A stretch of DNA of 64,000 nucleotides from Methanospirillum stamsii (GTDB lineage: Archaea; Halobacteriota; Methanomicrobia; Methanomicrobiales; Methanospirillaceae): assembly GCF_003173335.1 (NCBI RefSeq), contig NZ_QGMZ01000018.1, forward strand, positions 62,001 through 126,000, in the 5' to 3' direction. The translations under genes and the position numbers were made by a program. Numbering within the stretch: the first letter of the stretch is position 1; each line of letters starts with the position of its first letter. The notes beneath the pieces were generated by a model. That model searched no databases. It worked only from the letters and a program-made list of their open reading frames with translations, and was not told where the DNA came from. Positions 1-9,856 of the stretch are shown one piece after another.

Positions 1-1767
1 GGTCTTTCTGCACTTGCCGGTTTTATCGGCATGTTCTCTGCAACAAAAGCAAATGTCCGGACTGCAAATGCAGCACGGCAGGGAATGGCATCGGCCTTTA
101 AGGTCTCATTCTCTGCAGGCATGGTCATGGGTCTGACAGTCGTCGGACTTGGTATGATGGGTCTTTCCCTCATGTTCTTCCTGATGACCAGCATTACCGG
201 TGTTACGGATGAGGCAACCATCAGTATTCTTTCCGGTTTCTCCCTTGGTGCATCGTCTATTGCACTCTTTGCCCGTGTCGGTGGCGGTATCTTTACCAAA
301 GCAGCCGATGTCGGTGCAGACCTTGTCGGGAAGGTTGAAGCAGGAATTCCAGAGGATGACCCCCGTAACCCCGCTGTGATTGCTGACAATGTTGGAGACA
401 ATGTCGGTGATATCGCCGGTATGGGTGCTGACCTTTATGAGTCATATGTTGGTGCAGTCATTGCAACGATGCTTATCGGTGCAACTGCAGGGATGGCAAC
501 CCAGTTCCCTGGTGTTCCATCAATGAACCTGATTGCCCTTCCGATGCTCATTGCAGGTCTTGGAATCATCGCCTCAGTTATTGGTTCTTTCTTTGTCAGA
601 ACCAGCAAGAATGAGGCACATGCAATTCACAAGGCATTCAACTCAGGAACCTTTGCAGGACTTCTCCTCACAGTTGCTGCAGTTTACATCCTTGTCGAGA
701 TGCTTGCTCCGGGTAATATTGGAATCTTTTTTGCATGTATTGCCGGTCTTGTAGGCGGATTCCTCATTGGAATTGTGACTGAGTACTACACGTCTTATGA
801 TCACAAGCCTACCCAGTCCATTGTTAAGTCTGCAGAGACCGGGGCTGCAACAGATATCATCGCAGGTCTTGCAGTCGGTATGGAGTCAACCTTTATTCCG
901 GTGCTCATTGTTGCGGTAGCAATCCTGATTGCAAACCACTTTGGTGGCATTTATGGTGTTGCCCTTGCCGGTGTCGGTATGCTTGCAACCCTTGGTATTA
1001 CTCTGTCAGTTGATGCATACGGACCGATTGCAGACAATGCCGGTGGAATTGCCGAGATGAGCCATCAGGGACCCGAAGTTCGTTCCATCACTGATACTCT
1101 TGATTCAGTCGGAAACACTACCGCAGCAATCGGAAAGGGATTTGCCATCGGTGGTGCAGCACTTACCGCTCTTGGTCTTTTTGCAGCATACACCCAGGCT
1201 GTAAAGCTTGAAATGGTCAACATGCTTGAACCGGTAGTCTTCGTCGGTATTCTTATCGGTGCCATGCTTCCGTTCCTGTTCTCATCCTTTGCGATGAAGG
1301 CAGTCGGAAAGGCAGCAGGATACATCGTTGAAGAAGTCCGTCGCCAGTTCAAGGAAATCCCCGGACTTATGGAAGGAAAGCAGGATCCTGACTATGCATC
1401 CTGTATTACCATCTCAACCAATGCAGCACTTAAAGAGATGATAATCCCCGGAGTCATGGCAATCGCTGCTCCAATCGTGATTGGAATTGCTCTTGGTTCC
1501 CATGCTCTTGCAGGTCTTCTTGTCGGTTCTATCTCTGCCGGGTTCCTGTTAGCCGTTATGATGGCAAACTCCGGTGGAGCCTGGGACAACACCAAGAAAT
1601 ATATTGAACAGGGCCACTCCGGTGGAAAAGGTTCCTTTGCCCACAAGGCAGCGGTAACCGGTGACACTGTCGGAGATCCGTTCAAGGATACCGCAGGGCC
1701 AGCTCTTAACATTCTGCTTAAATTAATGGCAATTGTTGCAGTGGTCTTTGCACCTATCTTCCTGTAA
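1..1767 (+). CDS. hppA: Membrane-bound ion-translocating pyrophosphatase (5' end outside window)
   Basis: Integral membrane enzyme that couples pyrophosphate hydrolysis to pumping of H+ or Na+. The reading frame is open from base 1 with no stop, so the start and roughly the first 80-100 residues lie upstream; 588 codons are visible. Substrate-site motifs are intact: [38 protein letters not shown], and [16 protein letters not shown] near the C-terminus. The segment [10 protein letters not shown] (1111-1140) has Ala and Gly at the positions where K+-independent pumps have Lys and Thr, so this should be a K+-dependent enzyme; such enzymes are often Na+ pumps. About 14 hydrophobic segments are visible. 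The family call is firm; the pumped ion is inference. Confidence 0.96.
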   Translation, partial: GLSALAGFIGMFSATKANVRTANAARQGMASAFKVSFSAGMVMGLTVVGLGMMGLSLMFFLMTSITGVTDEATISILSGFSLGASSIALFARVGGGIFTKAADVGADLVGKVEAGIPEDDPRNPAVIADNVGDNVGDIAGMGADLYESYVGAVIATMLIGATAGMATQFPGVPSMNLIALPMLIAGLGIIASVIGSFFVRTSKNEAHAIHKAFNSGTFAGLLLTVAAVYILVEMLAPGNIGIFFACIAGLVGGFLIGIVTEYYTSYDHKPTQSIVKSAETGAATDIIAGLAVGMESTFIPVLIVAVAILIANHFGGIYGVALAGVGMLATLGITLSVDAYGPIADNAGGIAEMSHQGPEVRSITDTLDSVGNTTAAIGKGFAIGGAALTALGLFAAYTQAVKLEMVNMLEPVVFVGILIGAMLPFLFSSFAMKAVGKAAGYIVEEVRRQFKEIPGLMEGKQDPDYASCITISTNAALKEMIIPGVMAIAAPIVIGIALGSHALAGLLVGSISAGFLLAVMMANSGGAWDNTKKYIEQGHSGGKGSFAHKAAVTGDTVGDPFKDTAGPALNILLKLMAIVAVVFAPIFL

Positions 1768-1868
1768 ATTCGGGAAATACTCTTTTTTTCTCACCTGAAA
1801 CGTGTCGCGTATCATGTGAGTTCTGCCGAAATTCTCTTGAACTCATACAACATGATCATGGTATCACC

Positions 1869-4418
1869 ATGATCCCATTGCAGGACCTGGCTTGTTACGG
1901 AAAAGACGGATTATCTTCAGAATCCGTTCTGGAATCACGAAAAACATATGGAAAAAATGAACTCACTCCCCCAAAACGGATTCCGGTCTTTAAACAATAC
2001 CTGGAAAAATATCAGGATCCGATAATCCGGATTCTCCTTGTTGCAGTAGTCCTTTCTGCAGTTGTTGCCATACTGGAAGGCAATAGTCTTATCGATACCA
2101 TTGGTATTGCACTTGCGGTCATATTAGCAACGACCATTGCTTTTTTAACCGAATACCGGAGCAACCGGGAGTTTGACGCGTTAAATGCAATGCGGGAGGA
2201 TACTGCTGTCAAGATAATCAGGAATAACAGTCCCTCCACTATCCCGATGAGGGATGTCGTCGTTGGTGATGCCATACTCCTTGAAGCAGGAGATATGGTG
2301 CCGGCAGATGGGTATCTCCTCGTTGCATCTGACATCGAAACCGATGAATCCGCCTTTACCGGAGAGAGTGAGCCGGTTAAGAAGAATGATCATGATGTCG
2401 TTTTGAAAGGATCATACATCACCAACGGCAGGGGAACGATGATTGCGGGGGCTGTTGGCGATCTGACAAAAATGGGGATGATAGCCTCATCGCTGGTTGA
2501 AGGGACACGGCCGGAGACCCCTTTGCAGATAAAATTAAAAGATCTCGCACACCTGATCAGCAAATTCGGGTATATCATGGCCGGTCTTATCATTGCACTG
2601 GTGCTGGCCCAGGAATTTTTAGGTGGTGCTCCTCCACAGACTCCGCTTGAGGTCTTCTCTGTCCTTTTGCATGCCTGTATGTTTGCGGTTGTCATCATCG
2701 TCGTCTCGGTCCCGGAAGGTCTGCCGGTCAGTGTCACGGTGTCACTGGCCCTTACCATGGGGAAAATGACCCGGGCAAAAAGTCTTGTCAGACGGATGAT
2801 TGCCTGTGAGACGGTTGGTTCAGTTACCGTCATCTGCACAGACAAAACCGGAACGCTCACGATGAACCAGATGGAGGTAGCCGCATCATCCATTGAGGTT
2901 CCGGAAGAAATTTCGGGTCTTCCTTCCTCTTCTGCCGAGTGGATTACTCTTAATGCTGCCGTAAACAGCACCGCAGAACTTGAGCACACCGGGGAGAAGA
3001 TGATAACCGTCGGGAACTCAACCGAGGCTGCCCTTCTCCGCTGGCTTCACCGGGCAGGAATCATGTATCCTGAAATCAGAAAGGCAATCCCGCCGGTCCA
3101 TCAGGACTTTTTCAACTCGAAAAAGAAACAGATGTCCACCATAGTCCGATTCGGAGACAAACAGGTAATCCTGGTTAAAGGAGCTCCGGAGATCGTTGCA
3201 TCACGGTGTAGCCCTGCTCCCGAATTAAAAAATCTTCACCATCTTGCAGAGCGGGCGATGAGAACGCTGGCATTTGCACATGCTGAGATAAGATCAGAGG
3301 GAGATGAGCCCGATACTCTTATCTGGGATGGATACGTCGGAATCAGGGATGAAGTCAGGCCCGATGTACCGGAGGCTGTGAAAACCTGTAATGATGCAGG
3401 AATCACGGTAAAAATGGTCACCGGCGACAGCCCTGAGACAGGTGCAGCCATTGCCAGGGAAACGGGAATTCTGACCACAGGATCCATTATGACCGGACCA
3501 GAATTCCGGGAATTATCTGAGGAAAAAAGAAGAGAAGTGGCCAGAGGAATCCAGGTCCTCGCACGTTCAGAGCCTCATGACAAATTACTATTAGTAAAAG
3601 CCCTTCAGGCAAACGGAGATGTTGTCGCAGTTACCGGAGATGGGACAAATGATGCACCGGCTCTCCGGAATGCTGATGTAGGTCTTGCGATGGGAATTGC
3701 TGGAACCGAGGTTGCCAGAGAAGCAAGTGATATCATTCTTCTGGATGACTCATTTCCTACGATTGAACGAGCAGTATGGTGGGGAAGGGCATTATTTGAA
3801 AACATCCAGCGGTTTTTGATATTCCAGCTGACCATTAACATTTCGGCTGCAATCCTTACGTTTACTGCCCCGTTACTTGGTTTTAATCCTCCCTTTACGA
3901 TTATCCAGCTCCTCTGGATTAACATCATCATGGATTCACTTGCCGCTCTTGCCCTCTGCTCTGAGTCCCCTCATCCGGCCCTGATGAGCAAAAAACCAAT
4001 TCCGCGAACTGCATCGGTCATCACCCCGTACATGAAACATGCAATCCTCATCACCGCCGGAATATACATTGTAGCTGGAATTGCCGGACTCTGGATTGGA
4101 CTTCCATTCATGGAGACTCCCGGGCAGCAGGCAACAGCATTTTTCGCAGGATTTGTTCTGGCACAGGTCTGGAATGGAATGAACTGCCGGGGTATTAACG
4201 GGGTTATGCCTCCGTTATTCAAAGGAAACCCGGTCTTTTATGGTATAATGGGGCTTATTGTTGTGATCCAGATCCTTATCGTGCAGTTTGGAGGAGAGAT
4301 ATTTGATACTGTGCCCTTAAGCCCGTTCCAATGGACAATAATTGGTATCGGGACGATGCCTGTTTTACTTATCTGGCCTCTCCTCCGGATAATGGCCCGT
4401 AAATTAGGAAATCTCTAA
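1869..4418 (+). CDS. P-type Ca2+-transporting ATPase (P2 type)
   Basis: Cation pump of the plasma membrane, 849 residues. The N-terminal cation-ATPase domain (residues about 5-70) is followed by the actuator domain with TGES at about 164, the membrane motif PEGLPVSV near 280, the phosphorylation site DKTGTLT with the aspartate at about 325, the nucleotide-binding domain, MVTGDSPETG near 517 and GDGTNDAP at about 590, then the C-terminal membrane helices. Length and the PEGLP motif match Ca2+ pumps of the SERCA/PMCA group; there are no N-terminal heavy-metal domains. It lies 101 bp after the pyrophosphatase and probably has its own promoter. Ca2+ rather than Na+ or Mn2+ specificity is inferred from overall resemblance. 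Confidence 0.92.
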   Translation: MIPLQDLACYGKDGLSSESVLESRKTYGKNELTPPKRIPVFKQYLEKYQDPIIRILLVAVVLSAVVAILEGNSLIDTIGIALAVILATTIAFLTEYRSNREFDALNAMREDTAVKIIRNNSPSTIPMRDVVVGDAILLEAGDMVPADGYLLVASDIETDESAFTGESEPVKKNDHDVVLKGSYITNGRGTMIAGAVGDLTKMGMIASSLVEGTRPETPLQIKLKDLAHLISKFGYIMAGLIIALVLAQEFLGGAPPQTPLEVFSVLLHACMFAVVIIVVSVPEGLPVSVTVSLALTMGKMTRAKSLVRRMIACETVGSVTVICTDKTGTLTMNQMEVAASSIEVPEEISGLPSSSAEWITLNAAVNSTAELEHTGEKMITVGNSTEAALLRWLHRAGIMYPEIRKAIPPVHQDFFNSKKKQMSTIVRFGDKQVILVKGAPEIVASRCSPAPELKNLHHLAERAMRTLAFAHAEIRSEGDEPDTLIWDGYVGIRDEVRPDVPEAVKTCNDAGITVKMVTGDSPETGAAIARETGILTTGSIMTGPEFRELSEEKRREVARGIQVLARSEPHDKLLLVKALQANGDVVAVTGDGTNDAPALRNADVGLAMGIAGTEVAREASDIILLDDSFPTIERAVWWGRALFENIQRFLIFQLTINISAAILTFTAPLLGFNPPFTIIQLLWINIIMDSLAALALCSESPHPALMSKKPIPRTASVITPYMKHAILITAGIYIVAGIAGLWIGLPFMETPGQQATAFFAGFVLAQVWNGMNCRGINGVMPPLFKGNPVFYGIMGLIVVIQILIVQFGGEIFDTVPLSPFQWTIIGIGTMPVLLIWPLLRIMARKLGNL

Positions 4419-4437
4419 AAAATGAACTCTAATTTTT

Positions 4438-5751
4438 TTACTCTTCATCCGGGGAAGAGAGGGGAGTTACCAGGATCTTATCGATTCTGTGCCCATCCAT
4501 ATCAATTACTTCATATTCATATCCGTTCCACGGGATTGATTCCCCTTCTTCCGGGATATTGCCAGTAACATAAAGGATAAATCCTGCCATAGTCCTGAAG
4601 TATCCTTTTGTTGATTCATCTGTGCAATCAATTCCGGTGAGTTCATAAAGTTCCTCCGGAGATGTCCGGCCATCAACAAGCCAGGAATTATCATGCCTTT
4701 TAACTACCAGTGGATGTTCTTCATCATTATCCACTCGTGAGAAATCCCCTATTAATGCCTCAAGAAGATCATGAAGGGTAATCATACCGATAACTGAACC
4801 ATACTCATCAATAATTACGGCAAGAGGGGAGGTTGCAGTCTTGAACTTTCGAACCAGCTCAAGTGCGTTTATATGATCTGGAACTACGAGTATCTCCTTT
4901 AAGACCGGAACCAGATCCGTAAACGCGTTTGTCTGTGAATAAACCCAGATGTCCCTGACGGAAACTACTCCGACAACTGAGTCAAGTGCATCTTTGTAAA
5001 CCGGATACCTCGTATGATTTGAATTTTTCATAATCTCGATGTTGTCAGACAGAGGATTATCGATATCAAGGGCAATAATATCCGGACGTGGGATCATCAA
5101 ATCTACAATTTTACTATCCCCGAATTCAAATACACTCTCAACAATATCCTGTTCAGCTTCATCAATAATACCGGATTCTGTTCCCTCTTCGAGAAGGAAG
5201 TGGATCTCTTCTTCAATGATATCCGGATTTTTCGATGCAGAAATTCCCAGAACTTTTACCAGAATGTGGGTAAGTCCTGAGGTAAGGTAAGAAAATGGTG
5301 TAAAAATCCGGGTAATAAGAACAAAAACCGGAGCAATTGTGCAGGCGATCTTTTCAGGATTAGCCAGACCAATCCGTTTTGGTACAAGTTCACCGATGAC
5401 TATTGAGAAGTAGGTGATGATGAGGATGATTATTGTCAGGCTGATTGCAGAACTATAATCACCAATCATAGGAATTGATGAAAAATATGGTTCGAGGATC
5501 TGGGAGAATTTTGCTCCTCCGTATGCTCCGGTACATATCCCGACAAGAGTGATGCCTATCTGAATAGAAGATAAGAATGAGGTTTGATCTTCCATTAATT
5601 CAATCGCTGCTTTAGCCCCGGTATTACCCTCTGATGCCAGTTGTTTTAACCTGGTTTTCCGGGATGAAACCAACGCAAATTCTGCCATTGAAAAAAAACC
5701 GTTCGCGATAATGAGTATAGAAAGGAAGATTGTATCAACAATGATTGTCAT
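4438..5751 (-). CDS. CNNM/CorC (UPF0053) transporter-like protein with CBS pair
   Basis: Membrane protein of the HlyC/CorC/CNNM family, implicated in Mg2+/Co2+ or Na+-linked efflux. Domain order: DUF21 with four hydrophobic helices (residues 1-180), a CBS pair (about 200-325), and a C-terminal CorC_HlyC domain (about 345-425). The start was placed at ATG 5751 so that the protein begins directly with the hydrophobic MTIIVDTIFLSIL; a GTG at 5778 would add nine residues, and neither has a strong ribosome binding site. It converges on the P-type ATPase with 19 bp between stops. The 220 bp upstream is very AT-rich and separates it from a divergent gene. Confidence 0.9.
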   Translation of the reverse strand: MTIIVDTIFLSILIIANGFFSMAEFALVSSRKTRLKQLASEGNTGAKAAIELMEDQTSFLSSIQIGITLVGICTGAYGGAKFSQILEPYFSSIPMIGDYSSAISLTIIILIITYFSIVIGELVPKRIGLANPEKIACTIAPVFVLITRIFTPFSYLTSGLTHILVKVLGISASKNPDIIEEEIHFLLEEGTESGIIDEAEQDIVESVFEFGDSKIVDLMIPRPDIIALDIDNPLSDNIEIMKNSNHTRYPVYKDALDSVVGVVSVRDIWVYSQTNAFTDLVPVLKEILVVPDHINALELVRKFKTATSPLAVIIDEYGSVIGMITLHDLLEALIGDFSRVDNDEEHPLVVKRHDNSWLVDGRTSPEELYELTGIDCTDESTKGYFRTMAGFILYVTGNIPEEGESIPWNGYEYEVIDMDGHRIDKILVTPLSSPDEE

Positions 5752-5998
5752 ATTTCTCGGTAAAAAATTGTAATACACAATGGAGTTTTTCTTAATAAAT
5801 CTTTTATGTATATTACGTTTAGAACATTTTTTGTCCTTCTAATTTTTGGAACACTATGGTTTTTTTAAATGTTTGGAATTTTTTTATCGTATTTTGATTA
5901 TTTATTGAAATGATTCACCATACGTCATTAAAATCGATGAACATACAAGAGCTAAATTGTATACACATATGAATCCGTCAGACTAATATTCATGAGAA

Positions 5999-7540
5999 AT
6001 GTACGAAATTTACCCCACCCGATTTCTTACCGATCCTGGTCCTTCTTTTGATCTCATATCAGATGTCTGGTTTCCCCGGTTTTCAGACACTGCCCGGTTT
6101 GAAGAACTTTATGACGAAGAAAAGGAATGTGCAGAGCAGATACTTCTTGATCTGACCGGGTTTATTCTCTATTACCAGAATTGTATCCCTGAAGCATGGT
6201 CTTTTTCCCATATCGAGCATTGTCTTTTGATTGACTTTCCGAGAAGTCTCTCTAGGAGTAAGGAGTATGAATGTTGCATCCACACTGTTTTTTGTACCTT
6301 TTTTGCATTCTTAAATGAAGAGAACCTAATTTCTGATGCTGAAAAGATAATCTGTTCTCTTCCATCCATTGAGGATGAATTCTTTGAGGCGATAGAAGAT
6401 GTCAATCTCTATAGTACCAGAAAGGCTCTCATCGTTTCGGCAATGGATGATGGGATAGATGTGAATGATTCAGATGCCCTGGATGATTATCTTCTGGACA
6501 TTGCGCATCGGGAGATGGAAGGTATTGACCCGGATATTTATGAAAAAATTAATGAGGTCATGAAATCGTGGGTATTTCCTTTTTCTGACTCACGATACCT
6601 GGCTGCAATTCATGAGGCAGATGGAGATGATCTGGTTCTTATCATATCATTGCTCCTTGGAAGTTTAACTGTGGAAGAGGGAATCCCGCCACTGGAATGG
6701 GATAAGGATTCAATTCTTCATGCGATACAAACAATGCTTATCCCTTATCCATTCAAAAAAAGAACCCGTGAAACCTGCATTCCAATTCTTCGTGCTTTCT
6801 TTACCTACCTTGGAGATGAACATCTTCAGCCTCACGCTCATGAGATCGCTGATTTTATCCTCCCCCTACACGAAGAGATGATCTCTTATACGCCAAATCC
6901 GGATAATGAAGTCGAATTTTTCTTTGCACAGTCAGTCCTGGAGTCCGGGGTGGACATAAATGAAGAGGCGATTGGAGAGTTTCTGGATGAGAACAAAGAG
7001 GCGCTTATCCTTGATTATATCAGTTCAAAAGGTCCTGGTGCTTTTGATGTTCTCCTTAAAAATAGCGGATTCAATCCGCAAGTGATTGATTCACCAAGAA
7101 AAACTGTTGAACTTTCATCAATTCCAAAAGCAAATCGGGAGTGGTTTATCACAATAACTGATATGATTGATACATTCTGTGATGAGAGACTGGATGATGA
7201 ATATGCAGACATCTGTCGGTATGTAGCAGGAAAACTTGCACGAAAACGCGATTGCCAGGTATCGAGGGGAAAGATTACGATATGGGCATCAGGAATTATC
7301 TATGCTGTCGGACAGATTAATTTCCTCTTCGATAAATCCTTTGAACCATATCAGTCGGCCTCTGATATTTGTAAGTACTTTGGAACAAGTAAAAGTACCG
7401 TATCACAAAAAGCACAGATGATCCGGGATCTTATCGGAATGGGCGGACATTGGGACCCGGAGTATTCAACTTCCCGGATGATGAAAAAGAATCCGTTTGA
7501 AAGGTTCTTAATGTCCGGTTCCGGATTAATATTCAAATAA
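5999..7540 (+). CDS. DUF6398-type C-terminal domain protein with unassigned N-terminal region
   Basis: A 513-residue soluble acidic protein. The last ~140 residues (ITDMIDTFCDERLDDEYADI through KSTVSQKAQMIRDLIG) match my recollection of the DUF6398 domain, with a helix-turn-helix-like stretch SDICKYFGTSKSTVSQKA near residue 460; a nucleic-acid-linked role is possible but unproven. The first ~370 residues are helical, rich in Asp and Glu, with short repeated themes (DDGIDVNDSDALDDYL near 150; SGVDINEEAIGEFLDENKEA near 320), suggesting two related helical modules. No catalytic motif is recognisable. It is monocistronic, with an AT-rich upstream region and convergent neighbours downstream. Function unknown. 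Confidence 0.85.
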   Translation: MYEIYPTRFLTDPGPSFDLISDVWFPRFSDTARFEELYDEEKECAEQILLDLTGFILYYQNCIPEAWSFSHIEHCLLIDFPRSLSRSKEYECCIHTVFCTFFAFLNEENLISDAEKIICSLPSIEDEFFEAIEDVNLYSTRKALIVSAMDDGIDVNDSDALDDYLLDIAHREMEGIDPDIYEKINEVMKSWVFPFSDSRYLAAIHEADGDDLVLIISLLLGSLTVEEGIPPLEWDKDSILHAIQTMLIPYPFKKRTRETCIPILRAFFTYLGDEHLQPHAHEIADFILPLHEEMISYTPNPDNEVEFFFAQSVLESGVDINEEAIGEFLDENKEALILDYISSKGPGAFDVLLKNSGFNPQVIDSPRKTVELSSIPKANREWFITITDMIDTFCDERLDDEYADICRYVAGKLARKRDCQVSRGKITIWASGIIYAVGQINFLFDKSFEPYQSASDICKYFGTSKSTVSQKAQMIRDLIGMGGHWDPEYSTSRMMKKNPFERFLMSGSGLIFK

Positions 7541-7737
7541 TCCTTTTTTTGCACAGGGCATAGAAATACGGGGCCACCATGGTTCATCCTCTGGATGTAA
7601 ATGTTCAGACGATTTTCCCTTAACCTGATGCCGTTGTGATTAGCTTCTCTCATATCGGCTATTGAGATAGAACCTTCAACCGGGCATTAGAAGGAATTAT
7701 TTTTTTTGTTTCTTTGCTGATAGGTTACCCTCCTTTT

Positions 7738-8418
7738 TTATTTTTTTCTCAACAGGTATACAATTAGAGAGAAAGAAGACATTACGAACATCAGAAGAAG
7801 AACCAGAACTACCAGATACCAGAGATTTAGGTCCAGGTATTCCTGGATGGCAAACATCGAGACGCCAATGAGATAACTCTGCACCATTGTTCCGATGAAC
7901 ACCGCGGTAAATATCTGGTACGGGCTCATCCCCAGGATTCTTCCAAGAATTGATCCCCCGATGGAACCGGATCCCTGCAGCGGAAGAAATATAAAAGTAA
8001 TCAGTCCCATAAAGCAGAAACGCTCCACCCAGCTATGTTTGGAAAGATAATTACTACCATTCTGAACCAGGAAATAAACCCATCTTCCTAATATTGGAAT
8101 CTTGCAGACGAAATTAAAATTCCAGAGCATGAATAGGCACAATACCATATCTACATAGGTAAAGACAAAACAGACCGTCTGCCAGGAGAATCCTAATGCA
8201 ATTGCTGCGGGGATAATCGATTCTTTTCCGGCCGGGGGAATAAAGTAGAGAAAAATGAGGCTGACTATCTGAATAAACTGCGGGTTATCATACATTATCC
8301 AGAGGGTCAGGATAAGAAGAGCTCCAAGGATAAAGGGTATCACGAATAACAATAAACGATGTATTCGTTTCTGATTATCTGTTATTCGCGATATATCCAC
8401 CCACTCAGAAAATTTCAA
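7738..8418 (-). CDS. Small multidrug-export-like (COG2426 type) membrane protein
   Basis: A 226-residue membrane protein with about six hydrophobic segments. The central pattern (YFIPPAGKESIIPAA, later LPLQGSGSIGGSILGRILGM) resembles the putative small multidrug export family, in which a re-entrant P-x-x-G-S/T-G motif is followed by a Gly-rich helix. The start is TTG at 8418: GGTGAT, a perfect anti-16S match, lies eight bases upstream and no in-frame ATG is nearby. It follows the flippase-like gene by 17 bp, so the two are probably co-transcribed. Actual substrate unknown; the family name is historical. Confidence 0.7.
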   Translation of the reverse strand: MKFSEWVDISRITDNQKRIHRLLLFVIPFILGALLILTLWIMYDNPQFIQIVSLIFLYFIPPAGKESIIPAAIALGFSWQTVCFVFTYVDMVLCLFMLWNFNFVCKIPILGRWVYFLVQNGSNYLSKHSWVERFCFMGLITFIFLPLQGSGSIGGSILGRILGMSPYQIFTAVFIGTMVQSYLIGVSMFAIQEYLDLNLWYLVVLVLLLMFVMSSFSLIVYLLRKK

Positions 8419-8435
8419 CTTTTTATCACCGGATC

Positions 8436-9524
8436 TTATTTTTCACTTGTAACTTCTCGCTTTACAATGAGAATGGTCCCGATAAGTCCGAGCAGAACAT
8501 TCAGGTAAAACATAATCAATCTCCATAAAAGGATGAAAACACCCAGAATGGCTGTCGGAACAAAGAGAGCGTATAGCGAGGTTGCTGAAATCTCTGCAAT
8601 TCCTGATGCTCCCGGAGTGAGTGGAACCATACTGACAAGAGCGATGATTATCTGGGCAAACATGGAATTCCCAAGCGATGGCGGAAGACCAAGACCCATC
8701 AGAATGATGGAAGCAATACTGAACTCTGTAATCCAGAATAACAGTGAAAAGATAAATCCCTGAAAAACTCCGCCTTTCCCACAACCTGCAAAAGATGCAA
8801 GACCGGAGGTGAAATGATCATATTCCTCATCGGTTCTCGAGATAAAACGTCCAACTGATTGTGAGGGAAATTTTCTGAAAATCCAGTTGAGCAGATTCAT
8901 GAGCCTGATTTTCACCTGAACCGGATATTTTCCGGCAAGGATTAACAGCAGGTCAAAGAATAACAAAAGACCTATGGAGAAGAAGATGACTGCAACAAAG
9001 ACATCACCAAGTGCTGCAATCACATCCCACATAAGCAGGAGAGCTGCTACTGCAAGAATTACCAGAATAATTGCATCTAAAAACCGTTCGGTTATCACAA
9101 CCGCAGTCGCATCACCTACTTTCATCCCTGATTTATAGAGTTCATGAATCCTGATCGGCTCACCCCCGGCAGAACTCGGGGTTATTGCGGCGACCAGAAG
9201 ATTTGCAATCACTGCCAGATAACAGGTTTTGAAAGCAACCCGGTGTCCGAGTGCCAGACACAAGACCTTAATCCTCTGGGCCCAAAGTCCAAACGATAAA
9301 AACCGTAGTCCAATTGCAAGACAGAGAAAATAGCTATTGAAATTCTTTAAATATTGAAATGTCTCTTCATTAAAGGTAGAGAAGAGAATAATAACCAAAA
9401 CGATTGCACTGAATGCAAAAGAGCCATATACCCACAGTTTCCGTTTATCCACGTTTCTCTCCGGAATTTGATTCCCTTTTAATGGGCTCTGATATCTGAA
9501 GTATCTATCATTGTAGGAATTCAT
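8436..9524 (-). CDS. Flippase-like integral membrane protein (LPG synthase TM region/UPF0104)
   Basis: A 362-residue polytopic protein of the UPF0104 / lysylphosphatidylglycerol-synthase TM-region family. Seven or eight hydrophobic helices are visible, with family motifs TPSSAGGEPIRIHELYK (about 115-131) and TERFLDAI shortly after, and a Gly-rich VPLTPGASGIAE near 300. Members lacking the soluble synthase domain, as here, are proposed to handle lipid-linked sugars or lipids; haloarchaeal AglR-type proteins in glycosylation loci are an example. First gene of a probable two-gene operon with the downstream small multidrug-export-like protein. Substrate is inference. Confidence 0.85.
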   Translation of the reverse strand: MNSYNDRYFRYQSPLKGNQIPERNVDKRKLWVYGSFAFSAIVLVIILFSTFNEETFQYLKNFNSYFLCLAIGLRFLSFGLWAQRIKVLCLALGHRVAFKTCYLAVIANLLVAAITPSSAGGEPIRIHELYKSGMKVGDATAVVITERFLDAIILVILAVAALLLMWDVIAALGDVFVAVIFFSIGLLLFFDLLLILAGKYPVQVKIRLMNLLNWIFRKFPSQSVGRFISRTDEEYDHFTSGLASFAGCGKGGVFQGFIFSLLFWITEFSIASIILMGLGLPPSLGNSMFAQIIIALVSMVPLTPGASGIAEISATSLYALFVPTAILGVFILLWRLIMFYLNVLLGLIGTILIVKREVTSEK

Positions 9525-9856
9525 CCTATTCTCGACATAATGATCATATACGACCCCTATCTCTATGGAAAAATAGCCGTGAATTCCTGGTATTTGCTCT
9601 TTATGTCCCGGTCTTTTATCAAATCACTACGCGCATACCTGGGTGTCTTAATTGCCCTTAAATCAGAGAGATTTCACAAAAATCTCTTTAAAAATCGATT
9701 TTATACTGGCCCGCTATTGTCCATTAAAACGGGTCATATCATTCATCAGCTCGTGTTGAGATCCTGGTATAGAGGCCCTTTAAAATGAAGATCTAAAAAA
9801 TGGTCAAATAGTGCTTAAATTACTATTATGCTAAAAAATATGGGATTTCTGAATAT
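9525..9856. other. Intergenic region with an AT-rich hairpin
   Basis: A 332 bp stretch upstream of the flippase operon and downstream of the symporter gene, both on the minus strand. An inverted repeat AGAGATTT/AAATCTCT occupies 9667-9687 with a 5-base loop and can be extended by wobble pairing. Next to it on the minus strand is a TATA-like TTTTTAAAG. I see no convincing gene: an 82-codon plus-strand frame at 9540-9788 lacks a ribosome binding site and protein-like composition. Confidence 0.5.

Noticed and set aside
533-754. Short frames opposite or inside the pyrophosphatase and ATPase genes
   Set aside because: They lie fully inside strongly conserved genes in other frames and show no independent start signals.
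9540-9788. 82-codon plus-strand frame in the gap after the symporter gene
   Set aside because: It has no ribosome binding site, contains a hairpin, and its composition is unlike the neighbouring proteins.
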